Assembly: GCA_023213395.1 (NCBI GenBank)
Contig: CM041465.1
Coordinates: forward strand, 238,397,741-238,461,740
Direction: 5' to 3'
Source of the DNA: Cycas panzhihuaensis
Taxonomy: Eukaryota > Cycadophyta
DNA: 64,000 nucleotides
The notes under the pieces are model-generated. The model was not told where the DNA came from. It did no database searches and saw only the letters and a list, made by a program, of their open reading frames with translations. A program made the translations under genes and the position numbers. The number at the start of each line of letters is the position of its first letter. Position 1 is the first letter of the stretch. This document shows, in pieces, positions 45,272-55,562 of this stretch.

Positions 45272-46671
45272 ATGTGACAGTTCTCTCGTCTCTTGCGAGG
45301 CCTTCATCCTTTGTTGGAAGACTCTTCTTATCATTCCCATCCTTCATCAAATTTTGATTCAACCATGGAAGGATTCCCTTCATATTAGTGATATCATGCC
45401 TATGCTTCTGAATCCCACGAGCCATCCACCTCCTTCCAAGGGCTCACCCAAGAGGGTGAGGACCCTATCTTTTACCGAGGTGACCAAGAACACCCGCAAG
45501 TCCATCACCTCTCCAGTCATGAAGTGGAAGCATCTTCTCCTTTACAGTTCCACCACCTTGGCGGTGACTCTCATGAGGATCGTCCTGTGGTGTCTGCCTT
45601 ATATGAGAACCCTTCCACCTCTTATGATCAAGTGGGCACCCCTTCCCCCCCAGATATTATCGAAGCCCTTAACTAGTGCTTCCAAGATGCCATCCTCCAA
45701 TCACACCCTAAGTGGTTAGATAATATCTTGTGAAGCATCGTGATTCCTTCTTCCACATCCACTTTACCTCATCCATCTCATTTGACTCCCTTACCTAGAA
45801 TGAGGGCGTCCCTTGCTTCATCTTCCTCTCCCTATGGTCCATGTTCCTTAGGGACCACCCAAGGCATGTCCTCTTCCTAACTTAGGTTGAGCATACCCCC
45901 TCTAGTCAAATAGCTACACCTCCACCAACGATAGTATATCCACCTCTGGTTAAATCTAGGGGACTTGCATGCGCCCCTGCTCTAGCTATGTAGGGGTTAC
46001 CCCCACACATTCCTAAGCTCAATCTAGGGATCCTTCCCTTTACTTACCTCCAAGTTATGCTTCTCAATTATGGGGGCACCTTAAGGGAAACCCCCTTCCA
46101 GTCTATGGGGTAGACCCCTTGTACCCATATAGGGTCTTACCACCTATGGACGACCCATATAGGTAAAACCTAGTTCCACACCCCTCTATTCCATCCTGCT
46201 ATGTCATCTCTCATGTTGTGCCTTTGAAAGGAGGGTAAGCCCCCTTCCAATGCACCGTCTCTCAAGCTCCTTTCTAACAAGAGGCATACCCATAAGGGGG
46301 GATGGGTCCCTCATACCCATCTGCTCCTCTGTCAATTCCTTTGAATGCAAGATTAGTGTCTTCTCACCAAACAAGAGGAGGTCCCTATCCCCTTTTGAAA
46401 CAAGTCTCCCAAGGGGGATTTGATCAACCTTGCCTATCTCTTCCTCTACCTCTAATTGATCCCATGATCCAACTAGGGGCGCATCCCTTCATGGATTATA
46501 GATCAACCCCTCTATCCATTGAGGTGCTAAGAACCAACTTACTGCCTCACCCTCCTAAGGTTCTCAAATTTGATGGGGACTCATCTCAAGACCTAACAGA
46601 GCATGTTAGAGGATTTTGCATGGCGTGGATTGATTATTGGGCATACGACCATATCTTGATGAAACTCTTTT
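45272..46671 (+). pseudogene. Element E gag, N-terminal part (cut by element G)
   Basis: The start ATG (45272) is followed directly by TGA where B and D have CGA. Homology then runs through frame shifts to a clear capsid part: FMDYRSTPLSIEVLRTNLLP, PPKVLKFDGDSSQDLTEHV and WIDYWAYDHILMKLF, where element G enters. The Pro-rich middle (about 45700-46300) carries several stops. It is recognisable as the same gag as B and D but clearly diverged. Confidence 0.83.
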
Positions 46672-47873
46672 TGTGCTCTAGAATCATGTCTATGGGATGG
46701 TAACTACACTCAATAAAGATTAGGGTAATTGATGGTATATACTGAAATGGGAATGTGATCCTATAAGTGGAGGAAACACCTACATAGGACGTTCACATGT
46801 TGGAATGTAGGTTCGGGACCCACGAATGGCGCATGACTTCCTTAAGGTAGTTTGGTTCTTTTGGCTCAAAGGACAAGACATGTGTAAGGTATCTTGGATA
46901 ACCCTAGAAGACGAGGTCCCCCTGCCCTTGGATGGCCAGAAGGAAGAGGAGAGACCCATGGAGAAAAGGAGTTCCTATGGGAAAAGAATGTGGTACAAAT
47001 GCGATAGGCATGAGTGGATGGTAAAGAAGTGCGAGATAAGCACAAATAGACCTCCTAGACTGACTAACCTAAGGCAGGTCTAAGTGGAAGAAGTGACGGC
47101 AAAAGGGGAATGCTTGCCACTATGCAAACGAAAGGGGCTCAAGCCCCAGTAAGGGTGATGGAGGTTGTGTGTGTTGGTTGAGTATGTGAAGTGTGGGAAA
47201 GAGGCGACAAAAGGTGATATCGTGTGTGTTCATAGAAGAGGATATGAACTACACTCTCTCTCTCTCTTTTCTTTTTCAATAATAAAAGATAAAGAAAAAG
47301 CGTCTCATGCACATTCAAACATGCTCACTAAGATAATGTCCAACTAAGAGATGCTTTTATTTCAGGTAAGAGAAAAAGGGAGACGTGCAATTCCTATTGT
47401 GTCCCCTTTCTTATAAAGTCAATCGTACAGTGTGCATGTGCAAGATGAGTGCATGTAGATTGATTTGTTACCCTTTTCCTTTTATATGACTTATTATGCA
47501 AGAGCATATGATTAATAAAAGTAAGAAAGGAAATGACTATGTGAAAAGATGTGATGCATACCCAGGAAGTGGCATGACCAATGGAGGAGCTTTGCTCGTG
47601 TGCCACATACATCCTCTTATCTTTGGTCAATGCGTAGCTGTCATTGAAGCAGAGACGGAGTGGGGCTTCCTTACCTTCCCCGTGTGAACAGAAAAGCAAA
47701 ACAGAAAAGACAAAATGAATCTAATAACCATGCAAGAAAGTGGGAAAATGAAGGAAGGAAAGAGAGCAAGGGCTTACCCAGATTGGAGCATTCTTTCCCT
47801 TCATAAGTGCTGCTGTAAAACCTGCAACCACAAAGATCTTTACCCTACTGAGAGGGGCTACCAACATGTAAAG

Positions 47874-47876
<3 letters not shown>

Positions 47877-47956
<80 letters not shown>
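47877..47956. repeat. (AT)40 microsatellite
   Basis: Eighty bases of uninterrupted AT repeat lie inside G's LTR. Other copies have a short TA-rich stretch here (for example CATATATATATGCATATGCC near 25090), so it grew from an existing seed. The IYIYIY open frames on both strands are by-products. Confidence 0.97.
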
Positions 47957-47959
<3 letters not shown>

Positions 47960-49091
47960 ACAACATAAAAGTAAAGTACTGAAGTGTAGTGTTTAAAGTT
48001 AGTTAGTCCACCACCAAAAATGACTCAACAAGTCCTCAAGGAAAGCACCAACACATGCTATGCAAGAAGAGGTTAGTCTTGGAATGGCTAGCCCTCTGGC
48101 AAATGCACCTCCACGCTGCCCTTAGGTGTAGGGTATAGTGAGATAAGACAGCCTATGGATAGTATGTGGGAAAGAGAATAAATATTGTAAAGTTTATGAA
48201 TGTTGCCTATGTTGCAAACATGCTATGGGTAGCAAGTTGTAATGTAGGCCATACCAAAGCTAAGAATAGATATTAGGTATCATTTGGGGATAAAAGAGGT
48301 GCCCAAAATAGGGTGTACAAGCCTAAGACCAGCATAGCAAGGGTTGCACACGCTGATACCCAGTGCAAGCCCAATCCTAAGGACTCTCAGGTAGTCTAAG
48401 GAAAGTACACAAGTAAGGGAGAGGAAGGAGGAGAAGGGGTTTGCCCTTAAGGAGCAGGCCTAGTGGGAATAGATCTCACCTTGCTTCCTTTCATACCCTC
48501 CTTATAAACCCTCTCCTACATCCTCCTTGGAAAAAACCAAGGGAGGAATGAGAGATGGCAAGATTACAGGAAATAGTAAACGGAAAAAATATTTCCCTAT
48601 ACAATAAAACATAAGGAAAAGAATCATATGCTTAAAGAACTTACTTTTACAAGGTAAACTAAGGCAAAAGAGTGAAATAATGATGAAGAATACCTATTGG
48701 GATGCATGGGGAGTAGGTCTGCTCCTATAGACTATGAAAAATAGCAAGTTTAGAGAGCTTACAGTGTGTTTCTTAGTTGCAAGAGGAAGACCCTTACTGA
48801 AAGTAGAAAGAGGAGTGTGGAGGCCATGCCTAGGTGTGGATCCTTTCTCAGAGGCATTAGTTAAGGAGTTTACTACCACAAACTAGTGATGTAGAAGGCG
48901 AATCTTAGGCTAGTGTGTCAGAAACTTAGATGTGCAAGTGTTTCTACGAAGTATTCCTATGAGAAGAGGAGAAGAGAGCATGAAGAGGTGATGGAAGAGA
49001 TGTAAAAATAAGGATTTTTAGGCTTTATACTCAACCCTAGCCCTAAACGAGCGATTAGGGTTAGGCTAGAGCTTTATTAGTAGCTAATCCA

Positions 49092-49127
49092 CGTGGTAAT
49101 TCCGTGAAAAATGTGAGAATTACCACG
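49092..49127 (-). repeat. U3 inverted repeat 1 of element G
   Basis: CGTGGTAATTC (49092-49102) pairs perfectly with GAATTACCACG (49117-49127). It is in the same place as the D repeat at 41374-41404 but with different arm sequence. It overlaps CCACGTGG. Confidence 0.75.
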
Positions 49128-49245
49128 GCAGATTAAAAAAATAGTGATAAATAGTCATACCATAATAAACTTCACGGTACCACTAAGTTTGCAGCAGTGG
49201 AGGGTCAAAATGTCATAAAAAGAGGGATAAAGGTTCTTGGCGCCC

Positions 49246-50619
49246 TATAAGATTAGGGTAGCAAGCAAGGGAGGATTATCATATAGCATATTATTACAGT
49301 GTTGGTTTTTTTATCATTTTAGGGCAGTGGCACCAGTGGAGGGACCACACCCTATTACAGAGTGGGCCCTGATGGTCCATAGATGGTAGACTAGACTGAG
49401 AGGGACATAGGACCAGGCCCATATCTGACTCTCAGTGGAGGCTACATCACTGGACCTCCTTACTATGATGGACTATATAGCAGATCCATACAGGGTAGTG
49501 AGGTGGGATAGTGATGATGAGGCAGGTGGAGCTGGGGTGCTCCTAGGAGACGATGAGGGCAGAGATAGAGAAGATGGGGCCAGCCCATCACGATCTATAG
49601 GAGAGGCAGGTCCGTTAGGGACAACAAGAAGAGGAGTAGGGCCATCTGGGACTGCCGGCAGAGAGGCAGGCCCATCAAGAGCTACAGAGGTGAGCAGGGA
49701 GCCAGTGACATGGGCCCACAGGCTACAGATCATGAGGAGATCTGAGGAGGTGACGGTAGAGCCAGTTTAATAGAGGAGAGAGGCCCTAACAGAAGAGGTA
49801 CTAGAGGAGGAGGTATCAACAGCTGGTAAAGCGCTAGAGGGGGAGGTAGTCACCTGAGTCGAGTAGTCAACTGCCACACTAGGTGGGACATAGCCATTTC
49901 CTCTCATCGTTTGATTGCCACACACGCATATAGCTTGATTTTAGTTTGATTTGATATCCATAGGCATGTCTTGACATTGGCATCTTGGCTCGCAGTACTC
50001 TGAGATTCGACAGTTGGTGGAGGCTATAGTGAGGGAGATGTTCCCTCAAGTGTATGCAGAGAGGCAGCCACCCATCCAGGCTGAGGATGCACCCAAATTG
50101 GCCGGTGCCCACATGGCAACATTCAGCCCATTGGTGAGGGTGAGGGATATATGGGTTGTAAAGTCCCAGAAGCATATAGCATTTAGGGGACAGCTATAGT
50201 GAGAGTTAGATGAGACTCGGGGGGAGCGAGATGCACTACGGAGTCGCGTACAGACTCTAGAGGCTCAGGGAGGAGCAGGCAGAGAGGCAGAGAGCAGGAT
50301 TTGGATGGCAATTCTAAAGGAGCATCTCTAAGGGATGGAGGAGAAGTTCCGAAGCATGGAGGAGAGACTATGGGGAGTAGACAGTAAGAGAGATTGTATC
50401 CAGGCTCGATATGATTAGCTAGTGGATCAGGTGGCATCGAGGTTAAGCCAGAGTAGGACATATACCTACATAGCAATGATGGCACCGAGGAGGCCACATG
50501 ATGAGAGGAGTGAGGTAGGGAGCTCGCAGAGACCTAGGAGGAGCCTTAGAGGGATGTGGTCCCCAGGAGAGGGATCATACCAACTAGGAGGCGGTGCCCC
50601 AGGAGTAGGGCAACAGTAG
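49246..50619 (+). pseudogene. Element G antisense gene, 5'-truncated
   Basis: The second half of the antisense gene begins at GGLSYSILLQCWFFYHF, directly joined to LTR sequence. A Gly/Asp/Glu-rich segment (49435-49770) includes MDYIADPYRVVRWDSDDEAG. After the intron comes VREMFPQVYAERQPP, a Glu/Arg-rich heptad-like part (about 50200-50400) and a basic tail ending GQQ-stop at 50617-50619. That stop defines the ancestral end of the protein. It shows that the gene was already present in the common ancestor of both subfamilies. Stops in the middle make it non-functional. Confidence 0.74.
49883..49995 (+). other. Intron in G's antisense gene (113 nt)
   Basis: The donor GTGGGA follows an exon ending CACTAG, and the acceptor CTCGCAG ends at 49995. 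The position matches the introns of D and H; the length is two bases longer. Confidence 0.6.
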
Positions 50620-51213
50620 GATAGTATTCATGCATTTGATTTTAATAGGGGAAAGCACGGGCCTCGAGGGGGTCATATATATAGAGTCATATGATTGTAC
50701 CCCCCCTGCAAGGATACCGGCTTCCCACATAGGATGTACCATGCCATATGTATGACATGACACATGATTTTAATGTATATATATAGACAGGGTAATTGGC
50801 ACCCTATTTTGATATGTATATTTTGTTATGTGATGCACGTATTTCCTTTCATGCATGGCCATATACCTAATAGGAGCACACACGACCACCATGAGTAGAG
50901 GTAATAGACATATGTGGGGTTAGGAAATAGAGTGACACACATGTCCACGGAGGAGCATAGTAGGATATGCAAAGGAAATATCAAGCGTGAGGGGCAGTAA
51001 CGATACTCTAAAGCATCGTCCTAACTGGGGGATGCCCAACTAGGAGGACAAGGTCCCAAGGAAAAATGAGAATGAGGGTTCCATAGGACGATCCAGAAGG
51101 AAACAAAAGAGGCCATCCTAAATCATCATTCCACCCGTGGCTGAGAGGAATGGGAACGAACTTAAGATGGTAGTTTAGGCTCATTTCAAAGTGAGGGTGA
51201 GGTGACGGCAAGG
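50620..51213 (-). other. Element G spacer with conserved block
   Basis: Nothing coding is seen. The block at 50637-50730 matches D 31819-31912 closely. The rest matches A 1-450. Confidence 0.65.
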
Positions 51214-52540
51214 TCACGAGTAAAATTTCTTAAGGAATTTCCCATTAATGGCTTTCTCAAATTTAAGACCCTCCAGGGTGGTGATCCTATAAGCACCGTT
51301 ACCGAGGCTCTTGATAATGACGAAGGGGCCAACCCATCTGGGATTGAATTTGGTCAAATGGTCATGAAGGTACTCTAATTTAAGGACATGGTCCCTAGGA
51401 AACAAAGGATGGGAACGAAGATGTTTATCGTAGGTCCTTTGTGAGTGAGCTTTGGATGCCAGGTTAGCCTGGTAGGTAGCTAAACGTCTCTCGTCCAAAG
51501 CTTCAAGGTCCAGGAGATGAGCCTGGCAGATCGACTCCTCATCGATAAGACCCTGAAGAGAAAATCGCAAGGAAGGGATCTCCACTTGCAATGGGAGTAC
51601 TGCCTCAGTACCGTAAACCAGGTAGAATAGGGTCATTCCCGTGGCAGAGCAGATAGAGGTGCGGTAAGCCCACAAAGTGGAAGGGAGTTGAAGGTGCCAG
51701 TCCATTTGAGACTGAGTAACCATTTTCTTTAGGATATTAATGAGAGTCTTGTTGAATGACTCTACCTGACCATCTGCCTGGGGGTAGTAAGGAAAGGACA
51801 TTTTGTGAGAGATTTTGAATTTCTCACAAAGCTCATCCATCTCCTTATTACAAAAGAGGGTTCCATTGTCGGTGATTAGGATGTTAGGAATCTCGAAATG
51901 GCAAATGATGTGCTAGTAAATAAAGGTAGCTACCGTTTTACCAAGAGTAGTAACTAAAGGAATGGCCTCTACCTATTTGGTGAAGTATTCCATAGTAGTT
52001 AAGATAAACTTGTACTGCGACGAAGAAGGTGGAGAGATAGCCTCGATGAGGTCTAGCCCCTACTGGGTGAAAGGCCATGGAGATATGATGGAGTGAAGGG
52101 CCTGGGGAGGTACATGGGAGATGTTAGCATGTTCCTGACATCGCCGACATCTCAGGGAAAAAGTGTGGGTGTCCTTAAAGAGGGACGGCCAAAAGTAACC
52201 CATACGAAGGATCCTCTGGGACATAGACTAGCCCCCAAAGTGGCCCCCACAAATACCATGGTGGTATTCACAGAGTATTTGGCCAGCTTTGTCGGTAGTG
52301 ATGCAGCAGAGGAGGATCCCATCCAAGGACCTCTTATACAATACTTCATCCATGAGGAAGTATTGCCTAGCAGAAGTATGGATACGAGATCTAACTTTAC
52401 TACTAGTATCAGGGCAGTATTGCCATTGCATGAGATACTATACTATGTCGCCATACCACTCATTGTCGATGAGTAGATGGGAAGAGACATCCTAAATAGT
52501 CAAGATGGACTCATCAGGGAGGGAATCGTTGATGAGGGTA
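51214..52540 (-). pseudogene. Element G integrase (broken)
   Basis: The stretch of 208 open codons (51840-51214) starts MDELCEKFKISHKMSFPYYP. It holds ADGQVESFNKTLINIL (catalytic Glu) and the tail RWVGPFVIIKSLGNGAYRI, ending KKFYS-stop. The second Asp lies just upstream (about 51880, TDNGTLF). The zinc-binding part (52431-52150) has ILCEYHHGICGGHFGG in frame. Stops separate these pieces. No chromodomain follows. It is closest to A. Confidence 0.9.
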
Positions 52541-53164
52541 TTGAGCAAGTTAGGAATAGAGGCATCTACGAGCTATTCGACCACTACCATTCCCTTCTTT
52601 GACTTCCAGTTAATAATATGAAGGTCGAACTCTTGAAGCAGGATGGCCCAACGACCATCCCTACCCGTCAAGTCTGAATGAGTAAGTAGATATCGCAAGG
52701 GATCAGACTGGACGATCACCTTGTGGTATTGCCAAGCAAGTAATGTCTAAACTTCTTGGTCGCATGGACCAAGGAGAAGCATTCCTTCTTGGTAGGGGAG
52801 TAGTTAAGTTCAGCAGCCACGAGAGTGCAACTGATAAAATAAATGGCCCTCTTGACTCCTGAGTCATTCTCCTGAGCACAACATAGCACCCAAGGACTCA
52901 TCAATCGCCGAGATATAAAGAATGAAGGGTCTATTGAAGCGAGGGGGTGCCAATGTAGGAGCGGAAGTAAGGGATTCCTTAAGTCCTTCGAAGGCTTATT
53001 GGGTCCTGTCAGACTAAATAAAGGGGGCTCCCTTCTTCAATAGGTTCGTAAGGGGTTTGGCACTCACGGTGAAGTCTGCCAAGAAGCACCTAAGGAAACC
53101 AAGCCTACCTAAAAACAACTTGATTTGTCATTGGGTTCTAGAAGGCGGCATGTCAAGGATTGAC
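52541..53164 (-). pseudogene. Element G first RNase H domain (broken)
   Basis: The readable part 52904-52716 has IYFISCTLVAAELNYSPTKK and HATKKFRHYLLGNTTR. The upstream tether near 53100-53160 matches MPPSRTQ(W/R)Q-type sequence of the other copies. The region with the first catalytic position is broken by a small insertion near 52880. It is not functional. Confidence 0.78.
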
Positions 53165-53920
53165 TTGACCTTGTCAGGGTCAATCTAGATCCCTTGTTTT
53201 GACATAAGAAATCCAAGGAGTTTGCCATAGGTAACAACAAACACATACTTGAGTGGGTTTAGGCTAATGTGATACTTGGAGCATCACTTGAAGATAGCCC
53301 ACAAGTCAGAGGGATGATAAGCCCTAGCATGTGAGAGACCCATCATGTCATCCATGAAAACCTCCAAGGTGTTATCGATGAGGTCATGGAAGATGAAATG
53401 CATCGCTCTTTGGTAAGTAGCGCCTACATTCTTAAGACCAAAGGGCATTGCCTTATAGGCAAAGGTACCCCACAAGGTGGTGAAGGCCATCTTGTGGTAG
53501 TCTTCAGGAGATATCTAGATCTCGTTGTAGCCAGAGAAACCATCCATCAAGGACATAACTTTGAATCCAGCGGTTCAATCAATGATTTGTTCGATGAAAA
53601 GGAGTGGAAAATTGTCCTTAGGACAAGTGTTGTTAATGTCACAGAAATCGACGCATATGCAGATGGTCCCATTCTTTTTAGTAATGGGAATAATGTTAGA
53701 TACCCACTGGGGTAATTAATGGAGGTGATAAGTCTAGCATCCAATAGCTTCTCAACCTCCATCTTAATGGTGGCCAAGAGCTTAGGGTGAAGAGGATACT
53801 GCTTCTAGTGCACAGGACAGGCACCAGGAATAGTAGTGAGATTATGAGTAATAATGGAGGGGTCAATTCCCTTCATGTCAGAATAATCCCATGTAAAGAC
53901 ATCCCAAAACTCCTGGAACA
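53165..53920 (-). pseudogene. Element G reverse transcriptase (broken)
   Basis: The C-terminal palm (53490-53284) contains FAYKAMPFGLKNVGATYQRA and TLEVFMDDMMGLSHARAYHP with the FMDD motif. The N-terminal side starts near QEFWDVFTWDYSDMKGIDPS and continues MATIKMEVEKLLDARLITSI. Frame changes near 53720 and stops around 53500-53570 break it. It is the usual neighbour of the linker and RNase H. Confidence 0.87.
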
Positions 53921-54842
53921 AAAGGGAATACTCCTTTACCTCACGAGGAGAGCATTCCATCCTGACCTTAATGACCTTGTTAGGGGCTAAGGCTATGTCC
54001 TGGTTTGCCCCCATGCACATGGAATTCCCCTCCTCGAAGTGGAGAGGGGCAAGGTCAACAGGAAGAGGTGGAATAAGGGATGGGATTAGGTCAGTGAGTG
54101 TGCACCTAATTGCAAGGATCTTTTGGTAGCCAAGCCTATGATGACCAAAAGGCAAGTTAGGCGCTAAGCCCACTAGGTGCTCGAGGAAGGCTTCATCATC
54201 TTCATAGTAATCCACCCCATGGATGACCTTACTCTGAATAGATGAAGTGATAGAGGAAGTGGGGATAACAGGACTGTGATGGTCATCGAGTTGCCCATCT
54301 TCCTCAGGAGACTCTAGAAGAGAGTCTCGAAGGGGCTCCTCGGAAGGAGCGAAAAGGAGTTCCTTGAAGCCATCACCTGCAGGGGTTGATGAAGAGGAAG
54401 AACCAATTATGGATGAGTTAATACAAGTGATGACATGTGATACAGAAGATTATCTAGTCTCACCAATGACAGAGGTTCTAGATGGGGATCTAGAACAGGA
54501 TGGACGTAACCTACTAGTGCGAAGGAAAGAAACAGGGTAAAGATAATCCTTATCCTTATTATGAGACTCGTCATCACTAAACAAGGCAAGGTACCTCTAG
54601 CTCCCAACAGCAATAGGAGCAAAGCGCATGAGACTAGGAGAAGAAGATGTGGGATCTTCTTCAATATGAGATAGATTGGGTATACCAATGGAGCAAGCTA
54701 AGGCATGAGTAGAAGGGCCTTGGCTCACCTGATTGACAAGATGAGTTTGTTTAATAGGTGGGAATTCGCAGGAAACAACCCTTATTTATCCATCATGGAT
54801 GAATTTAAGTTGCTCATAGAGGGTCGAATACACAGCTTCCAT
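53921..54842 (-). pseudogene. Element G protease-RT linker
   Basis: The open stretch from 54215 has MDYYEDDEAFLEHLVGLAPN, FGHHRLGYQKILAIRCTLTD and LHFEEGNSMCMGANQDIALA. Upstream the Ser-rich part is in several frames because of indels. It is the same conserved block as in A, B and D. Confidence 0.7.
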
Positions 54843-55562
54843 CTAGTCAAGCCATGGTTGACCTAATAGAAGGTTGTAGTTGACGTCGACGTCGAGGACT
54901 ACAATGTCAGTGAGGATAGTCTTGCCCTCGAGAGTGAGTGAGATCGTGACAGATCCCAATGGGGTCTTTTCACTACTGTCATAGCCTTCGCATCGCCATG
55001 GAACAGGTTCCAAGGCAGAAATACCAAGCTCTTGCATAACACGTAAGGGCATGGCATTCACGGAAGAATCGTTGTCGACAACAGTCCTTCGTAAGGTACA
55101 ATCAGGTGTATCAATGGTAATGGTGAATGGGAAGTTCCACTAACATTCCCTTTCATACGTAGGAGGAAGGTCCTTAGGATCAAAAGAAATAGCAGGTTCA
55201 CAACTTTGGGTGACACCCAAAGCATGGATGGGCACGTCATTTGATCCTAAAGCTTCCAAAAAGAGAGCTCGTTGCTCAGGGTAACTCCTTAAAACATCCA
55301 TCAAAGACATTCCTGCAGTGATAATATAGAGTTCGTCAATGATAGAGAAAGGCTTACTCTTCACAGTAGGTTGGGTAAGCGCCCTTTGAAAATCGTAATG
55401 ATCGAGACACACGGGAATGGCCTTGGGAAAAAGAGGCACTTCTAGAGGAGGGTTCTTTGGAAGAGGATCAGAAGGAGTAGAAGAAGAAGCACCAACTGCT
55501 TCTTTGGCAGCTTGAGACCGAGTAAGGGCATACAAAGGAGTAGCCTCAAGCATTTGAATCAC
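54843..55562 (-). pseudogene. Element G aspartic protease (broken)
   Basis: The stretch from 55562 (140 codons) begins MIQMLEATPLYALTRSQAAK and includes KPFSIIDELYIITAGMSLMD. A stop at 55140 (TAG in place of CAG) separates it from the second half. The active-site loop lies around 55085-55070 and reads VVDNDSSVNAMP, so the catalytic Gly of DNGS is Asp here. The last part has YNLLLGQPWLD. Non-functional. Confidence 0.86.

Larger units (their letters stand above)
43522..46671 (+). mobile_element. Element E: outermost, oldest retrotransposon fragment
   Basis: E is a plus-strand element of the same group, seen from the middle of its 5' LTR to the middle of gag. Element A interrupts the LTR at 43521/43522 and element G interrupts gag at 46671/46672. 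Its sequence is the most diverged of the six copies, which fits its place as the oldest layer. The remainder should lie off-window on both sides. Confidence 0.82.
46672..49245 (-). repeat. Element G 3' LTR, truncated
   Basis: It is LTR-like on the minus strand: CTATGGGATGGTAACTAC near 46691, GGTTCGGGACCCACG near 46810, CTTCCTTACCTTCCCC near 47670, TATA box TATAAAG at 49029-49023, inverted repeat 49092-49127. The exact left end is uncertain (46672 or 46679). The right side stops at about 49245, where sequence of the antisense gene begins. Confidence 0.78.

Noticed and set aside
47715-47996. Open frames with long IY runs on both strands
   Set aside because: They are produced by the (AT)40 repeat; there is no conserved protein outside it.
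46672-49245. Solo LTR or separate element
   Set aside because: Considered because the second RNase H is absent between it and the antisense gene. Orientation, order and the sharp joint at about 49245 are better explained as G's own 3' LTR with a deletion, but this is not proven.
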